This document shows, in pieces, positions 1 to 5,940 of a stretch of 10,818 nt of DNA; the first letter of the stretch is position 1, and every line of letters starts with the position of its first letter. The notes below the pieces were generated by a model that did not search any database, was not told the origin of the DNA, and was given only the letters and a program-made list of their open reading frames with translations. Position numbers and translations under genes: made by a program. Source of the DNA: Spirochaetia bacterium (GTDB lineage: Bacteria; Spirochaetota; Spirochaetia; Sphaerochaetales; Sphaerochaetaceae); the NCBI GenBank assembly GCA_009929055.1, contig SABI01000067.1:1-10818 (forward strand), in the 5' to 3' direction.

Positions 1-134
1 GTACTTTTTCCACACCCTGAGCGCCCTATAATTGCTACACTTTCACCCTCTATAATAGTAAAAGAGATCTCCTTAAAAGCAACAGTTGAGCCATAAGAGA
101 CACTTAATGATGTAATATCTAAAAGAGTTTTCAT
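1..134 (-). CDS. ABC transporter ATP-binding protein, N-terminal part (cut by window edge)
   Basis: Only the first 44 codons plus two bases are present; the gene continues beyond position 1. The translation reads MKTLLDITSLSVSYG and ends in GRSGCGKST, a textbook Walker A (P-loop) at residues 37-45, so this is the nucleotide-binding subunit of an ABC transporter. The ATG (bases 134-132) overlaps the TGA of the upstream binding-protein gene as ATGA, which implies translational coupling in one operon. By family, ATPases next to NMT1/SsuA-like binding proteins energise importers of nitrate, sulfonates, taurine, bicarbonate or thiamine precursors (SsuB/TauB/ThiZ-like). The substrate cannot be told from this fragment. 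The permease is not between the two genes and would have to lie beyond the window edge or elsewhere. Confidence 0.88.
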   Translation of the reverse strand, partial: MKTLLDITSLSVSYGSTVAFKEISFTIIEGESVAIIGRSGCGKS

Positions 135-1030
135 TGTATAAAAGACTCATCAATAAGATCAGTGTAGAGAATAGTTCCTATGTGGGGAGCTAACTCTTTA
201 GTGTAGGTAATCAGCTCTTGAACAAATTCTTTAGAAGGAACCCTGCTTTTATGAAAGTGAGGAATACTAATAGTTCCCTTTATCTCCTTTGGAAGATTGC
301 TTATGGCAGCAAAGAGAACTTCTTCTCCTTTCGTTTTATCAAGATGCAAATCTAGAACTGCCCTCTCATATGCTCTATGGAAAGAGGCGATTTCTTCATT
401 CTTTTCATTTAATGCTTTTTCTGTGAAGGCAATAATATCGACACTTTCTGTGAGCACTTCATCAAATACTATCTTAGTTAATCCCCTTAAAGCTCCAATA
501 GAAGCGAAAGGTTCGGGGAATATTCCCAGATCTAATTTTTGTGAGGTAAGAGCCTCAAGTCGGGTAGGGATGTCATTAATATATACTTTATTGATGGTGG
601 GTGTTTCTTTTAGGTACGCATCGAGAAGATAATTTGTGACGCTTACTTCCATTACTCCTGCTGTAATGATGTCCTCTCTCTTTATATCGATTCTACTTAA
701 TAGAGGAAACACTCCATCAGTTGAGAGAGTTCCTTTTAAGGGGAACCCACTATGAGCACTTGTGATCAGGGAGATAATATCTGTCATTGATCCATCAACC
801 TGGCCTGTTTGTAGTGCTGTTTGACGGTTTTGTCCATTAGAGAATAAGATGAGTTCAACATTGACCCCTTCTTCACTAAAATAGCCCATATTTTGAGCGT
901 AATAGAATGGAATACTATCTACTGCACTCATCATCCCCACCTTTAGGGTACCTGGTTGTTCTGTTTTTCCTTGAGCCGAAATTCCTACACTTATTAAGAG
1001 GGCAATAATTACTATTCCTATTCTTTTCAT
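131..1030 (-). CDS. ABC transporter substrate-binding protein, NMT1/SsuA-like
   Basis: A 299-residue secreted solute-binding protein. Residues 1-20 form a signal peptide (Lys-Arg, then a hydrophobic stretch, with a likely cut after ISA or ISAQ). There is no lipobox cysteine, so it should be a free periplasmic protein, which favours a double-membrane cell; in a single-membrane cell it would need another anchor. The motif VGMMSAVDSIPFYYAQNMGYF (about residues 31-51), followed by EEGVNVEL and later GQVDGSMTDI, is typical of the NMT1/THI5-SsuA-TauA superfamily that binds nitrate, alkanesulfonates or hydroxymethylpyrimidine. IFPEPFAS near residue 170 is the second-lobe loop. The length is normal for the family. 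The ATG is preceded by AAGGAA (1042-1037) with 6 nt spacing, and the stop overlaps the ATPase start. No TPP riboswitch was recognised upstream, so thiamine-precursor uptake is not supported. Substrate unknown. Confidence 0.88.
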   Translation of the reverse strand: MKRIGIVIIALLISVGISAQGKTEQPGTLKVGMMSAVDSIPFYYAQNMGYFSEEGVNVELILFSNGQNRQTALQTGQVDGSMTDIISLITSAHSGFPLKGTLSTDGVFPLLSRIDIKREDIITAGVMEVSVTNYLLDAYLKETPTINKVYINDIPTRLEALTSQKLDLGIFPEPFASIGALRGLTKIVFDEVLTESVDIIAFTEKALNEKNEEIASFHRAYERAVLDLHLDKTKGEEVLFAAISNLPKEIKGTISIPHFHKSRVPSKEFVQELITYTKELAPHIGTILYTDLIDESFIQ

Positions 1031-1047
1031 TCAGTATTCCTTAATCA

Positions 1048-1053
1048 ATTATA
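1048..1053 (-). promoter_or_regulatory. possible -10 element of the binding-protein operon
   Basis: TATAAT on the minus strand, 18 nt before the ATG at 1030. The hexamers 16-18 bp upstream (AAGATC/AAAGAT/AAAAGA) do not resemble TTGACA, and the implied start near 1041 leaves a leader barely long enough for the AAGGAA ribosome site. This is a weak call; an activated promoter or one further upstream is equally possible. Confidence 0.25.
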
Positions 1054-1373
1054 TTTGTCTAAAAGTATCGATCTTTTTTTATAGAGGAGGAACTATCTCT
1101 CCTCCTGTTAGAGAATTAGTAGTCCCCATTGATCTTTGGTTCACTCTTTAAATAACGTTGAAGATTTATCATAAATAATTCAAATATTATAGAGGGGACA
1201 TTCGCCGAGAGTCCAGATGAATTTCTTCATTATTAGGATTAAAGTGGTTTCCTGTTAAAAATAACGTTTCTATTCTATTTATAGTAAACACCTCAAAGTT
1301 GTAATCTGTTAAACATACCCACAATTGTGACTATTAGTAAAGAAGCATCGAATGAGAGCATCTATTTTTTCTC

Positions 1374-1404
1374 TTGACTCTTACGTTACGTTATAGTGTA
1401 TACC
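1374..1404 (+). promoter_or_regulatory. MerR-type promoter with 19-bp spacer
   Basis: The -35 element is TTGACT (1374-1379) and the -10 element is TATACC (1399-1404), separated by exactly 19 bp. This over-long spacer is the hallmark of promoters that MerR-family activators untwist. The spacer holds the palindrome described in the next entry. The expected transcription start, about 7 nt past the -10 element, is near 1411-1412, which is the A of the regulator's ATG. This points to autoregulation and a leaderless mRNA. The elements are read directly; the regulation is inferred from the family. Confidence 0.75.
1378..1396 (+). promoter_or_regulatory. probable MerR-family operator, imperfect palindrome
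   Basis: CTCTTACGTTACGTTATAG is a 19-bp imperfect inverted repeat centred on T1387. The core ACGT-T-ACGT is perfect and the outer A, AG positions also match (two mismatched pairs per arm). It lies within and slightly 5' of the 19-bp spacer, as operators of MerR-family regulators do. It resembles the ACGTNACGT-type sites common for TipA/Mta-like members (from memory). The adjacent gene encodes such a regulator, so autogenous control is the simplest reading. Confidence 0.65.
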
Positions 1405-1411
1405 TATCTTT

Positions 1412-2149
1412 ATGAAGTTATTAATACATGAATTGGCCTCTCTCGCATATGTGAGTGTGAGAACTCTTCACTACTATGATGAAATTGGTTTGTTAAAGCC
1501 AAGTGAAATCTCTTCTTCAGGGTATCGCTACTATTGTGAAGATGATGTGAAACGATTGAAGAAGATTCTCTATTATAAAGAGCTTGATCTCCCTCTAAGA
1601 GAGATAAAGCGCCTCATAGATTCTTCATTGAGTGATAGTGATACTTTGAAGAGGCATAAGCTTCTTCTAGAACTAAAAAGAGAGAGATTAAATAAAATAA
1701 TTAATTCCTTAGAAGAGAATATAAAGGGGGAGGGGACTATGAGCTTTGATGAGTTTGATATGAAAAAAATTGATGATGCTATGAGTCAGTATAGTAATGA
1801 GGTTACTAGTAGATGGAATAATACTAGTGAATATAAAGAGAGTAGTAAGAGAACCCAAAATTATACAGCTGAAAAGTGGAAGAAGATTAAAAGTGAGGAT
1901 GATGAAATTATCTTCACCTTTGCTTCTCTCATCAATACTGTCGTTACAGAAGATAAGGCAAAAGAGACAGTGAAAAGATGGCAAGATCATATAAGTCGCT
2001 ATTATTACCCCTGTAGTGATGAAATTCTCTCTTCCTTAGGAGCAATGTATGTAGCAGATGAGAGGTTTATAGCAACACTCGACAGATTTAAAAAGGGAAC
2101 CGCTCTTTACATGAGTGAAGCGATTACTAGTTATGTTAAAAATAAATAA
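1412..2149 (+). CDS. MerR-family transcriptional regulator, TipA/Mta-like
   Basis: A 245-residue activator with two parts. Residues 1-75 are the MerR winged helix-turn-helix (VSVRTLHYYDEIGLLKPSE, then SGYRYY and LKKILYYKELDLPLREIK). Residues 76-109 form the coiled-coil dimer helix. Residues 110-245 are a TipAS-type ligand-binding domain, recognised by the HISRYYYPC and LSSLGAMYVADERF segments. Full length is close to TipAL (about 253 residues). Characterised members bind thiopeptides or other drugs and activate their own and resistance genes. C201 sits in the YYYPCSDE region where TipA proteins carry cysteine, one of which is known to react with thiopeptides; equivalence is inferred. The start is chosen by MerR homology and has no Shine-Dalgarno, consistent with a leaderless transcript. 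No efflux or resistance gene lies next to it, so its targets other than itself are unknown. Confidence 0.9.
   Translation: MKLLIHELASLAYVSVRTLHYYDEIGLLKPSEISSSGYRYYCEDDVKRLKKILYYKELDLPLREIKRLIDSSLSDSDTLKRHKLLLELKRERLNKIINSLEENIKGEGTMSFDEFDMKKIDDAMSQYSNEVTSRWNNTSEYKESSKRTQNYTAEKWKKIKSEDDEIIFTFASLINTVVTEDKAKETVKRWQDHISRYYYPCSDEILSSLGAMYVADERFIATLDRFKKGTALYMSEAITSYVKNK
1729..1741 (+). promoter_or_regulatory. internal ribosome-binding site and in-frame ATG (TipAS-like isoform start)
   Basis: GGAGG at 1729-1733, inside a longer purine run, lies 5 nt before an in-frame ATG at 1739 (Met110). Starting there gives a 136-residue protein (1739-2149) made only of the ligand-binding domain. Streptomyces tipA is known to make such a short TipAS product from an internal start at about the same residue. 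Here the internal site is far stronger than anything in front of the full-length ATG. The site is read directly; production of the isoform is inferred. Confidence 0.55.
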
Positions 2150-2156
2150 GAATGAG

Positions 2157-2185
2157 AAGGAATTATGTTCTCCTCATAATTCCTT
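2157..2185. terminator. bidirectional hairpin terminator between convergent genes
   Basis: AAGGAATTATG (2157-2167) and CATAATTCCTT (2175-2185) form a perfect 11-bp stem with a 7-nt loop. It begins 7 nt after the stop of the MerR-family gene and includes the stop codon and last codons of the convergent GNAT gene. On the minus strand the stem is followed by a T-rich stretch (TCTTATTTATTTTTAAC), which makes an intrinsic terminator plausible for the GNAT transcript. On the plus strand the T-tract is poor, so termination of the regulator may be partial. Confidence 0.65.
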
Positions 2186-2686
2186 TCCATAATAGGTTCC
2201 ACTTATCCACAGTTCATTAATGAAGAACATTCTTGAACTTTCTCCCTCTTTCTTAAATCCATATCGTTCATAGAATTTTCGAGCTCTTATATTGTCGGTT
2301 CTCACTTTTAAGTTTATTTTTCCCAGTTCTAGGTCAATGGCTCTTTCGATAATATGTTTCATGAGCATATCAGAGACCCCTTTTCCCCAATACTCTTTTA
2401 AGAGAGAGATTCCAGTTACGGCAGTTCTTTTTACCCTCTCTCGGGTGGGAACGATTAGTTGGGCACTACCAATTATCTTCCCTCTATATTCAGCAATAAT
2501 AAAAGTTTTATCCTTTGCAGCTTGAGAGAGAAATTTTGTCTCTTGTTTTACACTTAGACCAATATCAGAAGAGCTGAAGGTGAGGTTCTCTGTTTCATCA
2601 CTTACTTGATTTAAAAACAGTAGTACTGCTTTCGCATCTTGTGCTACTGCACTTCTTACCATTACCTCGGTAAGTAAAAAATCCAT
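2174..2686 (-). CDS. GNAT-family N-acetyltransferase
   Basis: A 170-residue single-domain acyl-CoA-dependent acetyltransferase. Visible GNAT motifs: strand beta4 with IIGSAQLIV (71-79); motif A with ISLLKEYWGKGVSDMLM (93-109), where YWGKGVS is the R/Q-x-x-G-x-G/A-type pyrophosphate loop; and motif B with VRTDNIRARKFYERYGFKKEG (128-148). The profile resembles small cytoplasmic GNATs that acetylate amines, amino acids or ribosomal protein termini; the substrate cannot be assigned. The ATG at 2686 has AGAGGT 5 nt upstream. The next in-frame Met (residue 9) sits too close to its nearest purine run. It starts 58 nt after the histidine kinase stop on the same strand, with no terminator seen between, so co-transcription is likely. 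A weak local promoter is also possible. Confidence 0.88.
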   Translation of the reverse strand: MDFLLTEVMVRSAVAQDAKAVLLFLNQVSDETENLTFSSSDIGLSVKQETKFLSQAAKDKTFIIAEYRGKIIGSAQLIVPTRERVKRTAVTGISLLKEYWGKGVSDMLMKHIIERAIDLELGKINLKVRTDNIRARKFYERYGFKKEGESSRMFFINELWISGTYYGKEL

Positions 2687-2712
2687 ACTGTACCTCTCTT
2701 CCTTTTTATTCT

Positions 2713-2718
2713 ATTGTA
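2713..2718 (-). promoter_or_regulatory. possible -10 element for the GNAT gene
   Basis: TACAAT on the minus strand (2718-2713) would start transcription near 2706, about 20 nt before the ATG and before the AGAGGT ribosome site. The hexamer 17 bp upstream is TCTTTT, a poor -35. Read-through from the kinase gene could suffice without it. Confidence 0.2.
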
Positions 2719-2744
2719 GCATAACTAGGGAGAAGAAAAGAGTC

Positions 2745-5700
2745 TTAATAGGTTAATTCTTCTTTAGAGTCATTCCTCACAGGGGAGAGGATATGTTCCA
2801 TCTCATCTAATATCCCTTTTGTTGCATCTCCAAAGTCAAACAAGGGTTTCAATCGTGCAAAAATAGGGCGTACAAAGTGTTTTAATTGGTTTGTATCATT
2901 TTCCATAGTGGTTTTTGTTTGGAGTGTCATAACGGTCACAAGGCTAGGGGAGTTATAGGTTCCAATTTCTTTAAATCCAAACTTCTTGTAGAGTTTTATG
3001 GTTTTTGTATCATCAGCAAAGACATCGATGATGGTCTCTTCTACCCCTCTACTTCGGGCTAATAAAAAGACTAAAATGATCAGGCCAATAGAGACAGAGG
3101 TATTTCTCATATCTGATAACACAGCAAGTCTAATAATTTCAGCACAGTTTTTTGATTGTAATACCGAATCTACATCAAAGTATTTGCTTATAGGAAGGGG
3201 CCAGAATTTATCACTAGTCATGAGAGAAACAGTTCCAACTGGATGGAGCCCTTTAAAGGCTAAAATATGGGTAGCTTTTTCATCCTCTATTCTATGGATA
3301 GATTCTTCAAGATACCCTTTTTCTCCTACCAATACTTTACGTTGAATAAAGAATACATCGTTTAATCCAGCAGTATCTGTAACTAATTTGAAAGAAATTG
3401 CATTCTTTCCCTCTTCACTTAACGGAAATATGGCTGTGAATTCAGAGCCAACACCAACTGTGCTTTTCACGATGATTCTTCCTCCCATTTTCTCTGCAAT
3501 ATTGTAACAGTTTGTGAGTCCAAGCCCTGTACCAGCCCCTGGTGGTTTCGTTGTATAAAATGGGGTAAATAGTTGATGAAGGTTCTTTTCAGGTATACCG
3601 CAACCAGTATCAGTAACACTTATGTAGACAAAATCATTTTTCTCTAGGCAAGAGAGGGTGAGCGTTCCTACCCCCTCCATTGCTTGGTTTGCATTAACAA
3701 TCAAATTCAGGAAAAGTTGTTGTAATTCCCCTTCATTTGCTTCGATGGTGGGTAGTGCATGGTAATTTCGATGAACGAGTACCCCTTGTGAATCACTCCC
3801 TCGAAAAGCGAGGCGGAGAGAGAATTCTAAGATACTAATAATTTCAACATGTTGCTTCTGTTTTACTTCTTCTTTTCTTGAATAGATAGAGAGTTCTTTG
3901 ATTACATTAGCAGCTGTTTTTGAGTAGGAGAGGATATCTTTTAAATATTCAATGTGCGGACTTTCTTTCTCTGTTTCACTAAGCATTATTTCAACGGTTC
4001 CAGAAATGGCAGCAAGTGGATTATTTAATTCATGAGCTATCCCTGTTGCGAGGGTTCCTATACCAGCCATTTTCTCTGTTCTAAACATCTCTTCTTGTAG
4101 CCTTTTTTGTTCAGTAATGTCGGTAATAATTTCAATGAACACACTCTTTGAATTTTCAGGAACTCTCACATTATGAAACTGATAGGCATAGATTTTATCC
4201 TCAATATGAGCTTCAGTTTCTTGTAATACTCCTGTATGAAGGCAGTCGAGTGCTTTACAGAAAGTACATGGTCTATCGCGATGGAAGAAGGCCCGGTAGC
4301 ACTTTGATCCAATAAGTTCTTTCTTATTATTTCCAAAAAAAGTAACTGCTGCAGTATTCGCTTCTTGAATCAAATACTCAATACTAATTAAGCACACAGG
4401 AGAGGCAATTCCATTGAAAATAGCTTCAAGTTTGTTCTTACTTAAGGTAAGTTCATTTCCTTGAATTTTCAGTTGTTCAAATGAGAGGGCGTTTTCTAAA
4501 GAGAGAGAGCTTTGGGCAGCTAATATTTCAAGGGCATCTAGTTCGATAGGGGAAATAGGAGATTTCGTACTTTCATATCCTATGAGGATGTATCCACCTA
4601 TTTGTTTTCGATATATTAGGGGGATGAGCACATCAGCAGGTGGGAGGAGGGAGCTGACGTTTATCTTTTCATCTCCCTCTTTCTCCCTTATGATTGATGA
4701 ACTATTTTCTTTCCTTTGTTTGTGGAGTTTTAATTCAATTTCAGAGGAGAAGGAAAAGGGGATCTCTTCTCCTTCTATAAGGTCTGTTGGGCATTTACTA
4801 TTTGCTATTAAGGTAAATTTTTCTTGATTATCAATCTGTTTTGCAATAAATACTACCCATTGAGTCTTGAGTCCTAATGTTAAACTCTTTACTACTTCAT
4901 CTCCAAGACTTTGAAGGTTGACGATAGTTGTGAGTTTGTGGGAGAGGTTTTTGATAGTAGTTTGGTAAGGGTGTCTTCTTGGTATAATAATAGTATCTAC
5001 AAAATAGGCTAATAAATTTCTTAACGGATACATGATGAATGCAGTAACAATACCTAACAAGAGCGAAAGGAATGTAGCGTCTCCTGGCATGAAATATGGA
5101 TTGGCAACTTGAATCAACGAAATCATTATATAATAGACTACTGATGCAATGATAATGAAGATTATTGAGTAGATTATATAAAGGCCTCGTTTTGAGTAGT
5201 TGATGAGTTTATACTTATAAATAGTATAAAATAGGAGAAGGGCATTTATTGTTGATGAAAAAATATCGATTGGATATTTCCCTAAATGGGGAAAAAGGTT
5301 AGTAAATATCCCTATGAGCATGATAAAGACCCCAATGAGGGGGAGGAGCAAGTTTTTTCCTTCACTTTGTAAAGGTTTTGATTTTGTTCCAAAAAAAAGT
5401 ATCACAAGGGTGAGTATAAGGTAGCTATAACTTACCGAGTAGGCTATAAAAGCGCCAGGGGCTAGAGTGTAGAAAAAGATAGCTTTAGATACAAACCCTG
5501 CATCTTGTACAATGTTTCCAGTAAAATTTAGATACATGAGGGGGATGATGAGTAAGTAGCTCGCCATGATGAAAATCTTTACAGTAAGTTTTTTTACGTT
5601 GATAATATCGATAATAAAATGAGAGAGGGCAAATGGGGCAGAGAGAAGTCCTATGAGCATAATTTTGTTCCAAAACAAGGGTGTCATAAGACTACTGTTG

Positions 5701-5867
5701 AGGTGCATCATCATCGATCCAAAGCTCCAAATTGAGAAGAAAATCATATAGAGCTGGAAAGACCAATAAAAACGATCTTTTTTATACTGAAAGAAACCAA
5801 ACATGGTGAAGAAAACATAAAGTAAGAAGGCGCTTGCTGGAATGATGGTCGAGATGTCGATATTCAT
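2745..5867 (-). CDS. Multi-domain sensor histidine kinase with C-terminal GNAT/autoinducer-synthase-like acyltransferase domain
   Basis: A 1040-residue membrane sensor kinase. Residues 1-285 hold about nine hydrophobic helices (the first seven like the HisKA_7TM sensor). Residues about 305-460 are GAF-like. Residues about 475-585 are a PAS domain with C523, C534, C537 and C542, followed by ITDITEQK. The HisKA segment has H612 in HELNNPL. The ATPase core shows the N box around N725/N727, DTGCGIPE (753-760), FTPFYTTKP and GTGLGL (779-784). Kinases normally end near residue 815. Here residues about 825-985 continue into an acyltransferase-like domain: FFIQRKVLVGEKGYL, ATHILAFKG, GTVSLM, PLPISKYFDVD, AEIIRLAVLSDMR and IKLYKKFGFKEIG. 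This resembles FeeM/LuxI-like GNATs, but the acyl-CoA loop glycines are replaced (RNTSVS, 921-926). A 55-residue tail of unknown role follows. It has no receiver; the divergent REC-HD-GYP protein is a candidate partner. The start has AAGGA 5 nt upstream. Confidence 0.9.
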   Translation of the reverse strand: MNIDISTIIPASAFLLYVFFTMFGFFQYKKDRFYWSFQLYMIFFSIWSFGSMMMHLNSSLMTPLFWNKIMLIGLLSAPFALSHFIIDIINVKKLTVKIFIMASYLLIIPLMYLNFTGNIVQDAGFVSKAIFFYTLAPGAFIAYSVSYSYLILTLVILFFGTKSKPLQSEGKNLLLPLIGVFIMLIGIFTNLFPHLGKYPIDIFSSTINALLLFYTIYKYKLINYSKRGLYIIYSIIFIIIASVVYYIMISLIQVANPYFMPGDATFLSLLLGIVTAFIMYPLRNLLAYFVDTIIIPRRHPYQTTIKNLSHKLTTIVNLQSLGDEVVKSLTLGLKTQWVVFIAKQIDNQEKFTLIANSKCPTDLIEGEEIPFSFSSEIELKLHKQRKENSSSIIREKEGDEKINVSSLLPPADVLIPLIYRKQIGGYILIGYESTKSPISPIELDALEILAAQSSLSLENALSFEQLKIQGNELTLSKNKLEAIFNGIASPVCLISIEYLIQEANTAAVTFFGNNKKELIGSKCYRAFFHRDRPCTFCKALDCLHTGVLQETEAHIEDKIYAYQFHNVRVPENSKSVFIEIITDITEQKRLQEEMFRTEKMAGIGTLATGIAHELNNPLAAISGTVEIMLSETEKESPHIEYLKDILSYSKTAANVIKELSIYSRKEEVKQKQHVEIISILEFSLRLAFRGSDSQGVLVHRNYHALPTIEANEGELQQLFLNLIVNANQAMEGVGTLTLSCLEKNDFVYISVTDTGCGIPEKNLHQLFTPFYTTKPPGAGTGLGLTNCYNIAEKMGGRIIVKSTVGVGSEFTAIFPLSEEGKNAISFKLVTDTAGLNDVFFIQRKVLVGEKGYLEESIHRIEDEKATHILAFKGLHPVGTVSLMTSDKFWPLPISKYFDVDSVLQSKNCAEIIRLAVLSDMRNTSVSIGLIILVFLLARSRGVEETIIDVFADDTKTIKLYKKFGFKEIGTYNSPSLVTVMTLQTKTTMENDTNQLKHFVRPIFARLKPLFDFGDATKGILDEMEHILSPVRNDSKEELTY

Positions 5868-5898
5868 ATTTGTCCTTTTATAGCACTTTTATTTTTAC

Positions 5899-5915
5899 CT
5901 ATTATGCACTATTAT
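5899..5915. repeat. 10-bp-spaced direct repeat CTATTAT in the divergent intergenic region
   Basis: CTATTAT occurs at 5899-5905 and again at 5909-5915, one helical turn apart, across the -10 and expected start of the kinase promoter and just upstream of the methyltransferase ribosome site. Such spacing is typical of response-regulator sites, but the motif is AT-rich and could be chance. No clear plus-strand promoter was found for the methyltransferase operon, so a regulator-dependent one is possible. Confidence 0.3.
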
Positions 5916-5940
5916 AAGGGCAGAATATGATATTTATCAA
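5911..5940 (-). promoter_or_regulatory. sigma-70-type promoter for the histidine kinase
   Basis: On the minus strand, -35 TTGATA (5940-5935) and -10 TATAAT (5916-5911) are separated by 18 bp. Each hexamer is at or one base from consensus. The start would be near 5904, giving a leader of about 37 nt with AAGGA (5877-5873) before the ATG at 5867. The -35 overlaps the first codons of the divergent methyltransferase gene, so transcription of the two sides may interfere. Confidence 0.6.

Larger units (their letters stand above)
1031..1411. other. 381-bp intergenic region between divergent genes
   Basis: No convincing gene was found on either strand. On the minus strand a TATAAT (1053-1048) lies just upstream of the binding-protein gene but lacks a good -35. 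A 7-bp stem AGGAGGA (1085-1091) / TCCTCCT (1100-1106) carries Shine-Dalgarno-like purines with no start codon after it. An AT-rich imperfect inverted repeat lies at 1158-1183 (TTGAA...TTCAA ends). AATAACGTT occurs twice, near 1151 and 1250. The right end (1374-1411) is the MerR-type promoter listed separately. No riboswitch or tRNA was recognised. The region is long for such a compact window, so it may hold operators, a small RNA or decayed sequence. Confidence 0.5.

Noticed and set aside
297..632. Plus-strand open frame of 111 codons opposite the binding-protein gene
   Set aside because: Lies wholly antisense to a recognisable gene, has no family motifs and no supporting ribosome site. It is a shadow frame.
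1084..1107. Intrinsic terminator at the AGGAGGA/TCCTCCT hairpin
   Set aside because: There is no T-tract after the stem on either strand. The T-run near 1073-1080 lies before it on the plus strand and becomes an A-run on the minus strand.
1113..1129. Tiny 16-codon minus-strand leader peptide starting at ATG 1129
   Set aside because: No ribosome site precedes it and nothing in its sequence suggests attenuation.
1031..1411. TPP riboswitch upstream of the NMT1/THI5-like binding-protein gene
   Set aside because: The conserved CTGAGA and CTGATCTGGATAAT-type elements were not found on the minus strand.
1709..1990. Minus-strand open frame of 93 codons opposite the TipA-like regulator
   Set aside because: Antisense to a well-supported gene, and its composition reflects the complementary codons.
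2998..3345. Plus-strand open frame of 115 codons opposite the acyltransferase domain of the kinase
   Set aside because: The minus-strand frame shows clear GNAT motifs over the same bases. The plus frame has none.
4582..4827. Plus-strand open frame of 81 codons opposite the GAF-like region of the kinase
   Set aside because: Antisense to the kinase, no recognisable product.
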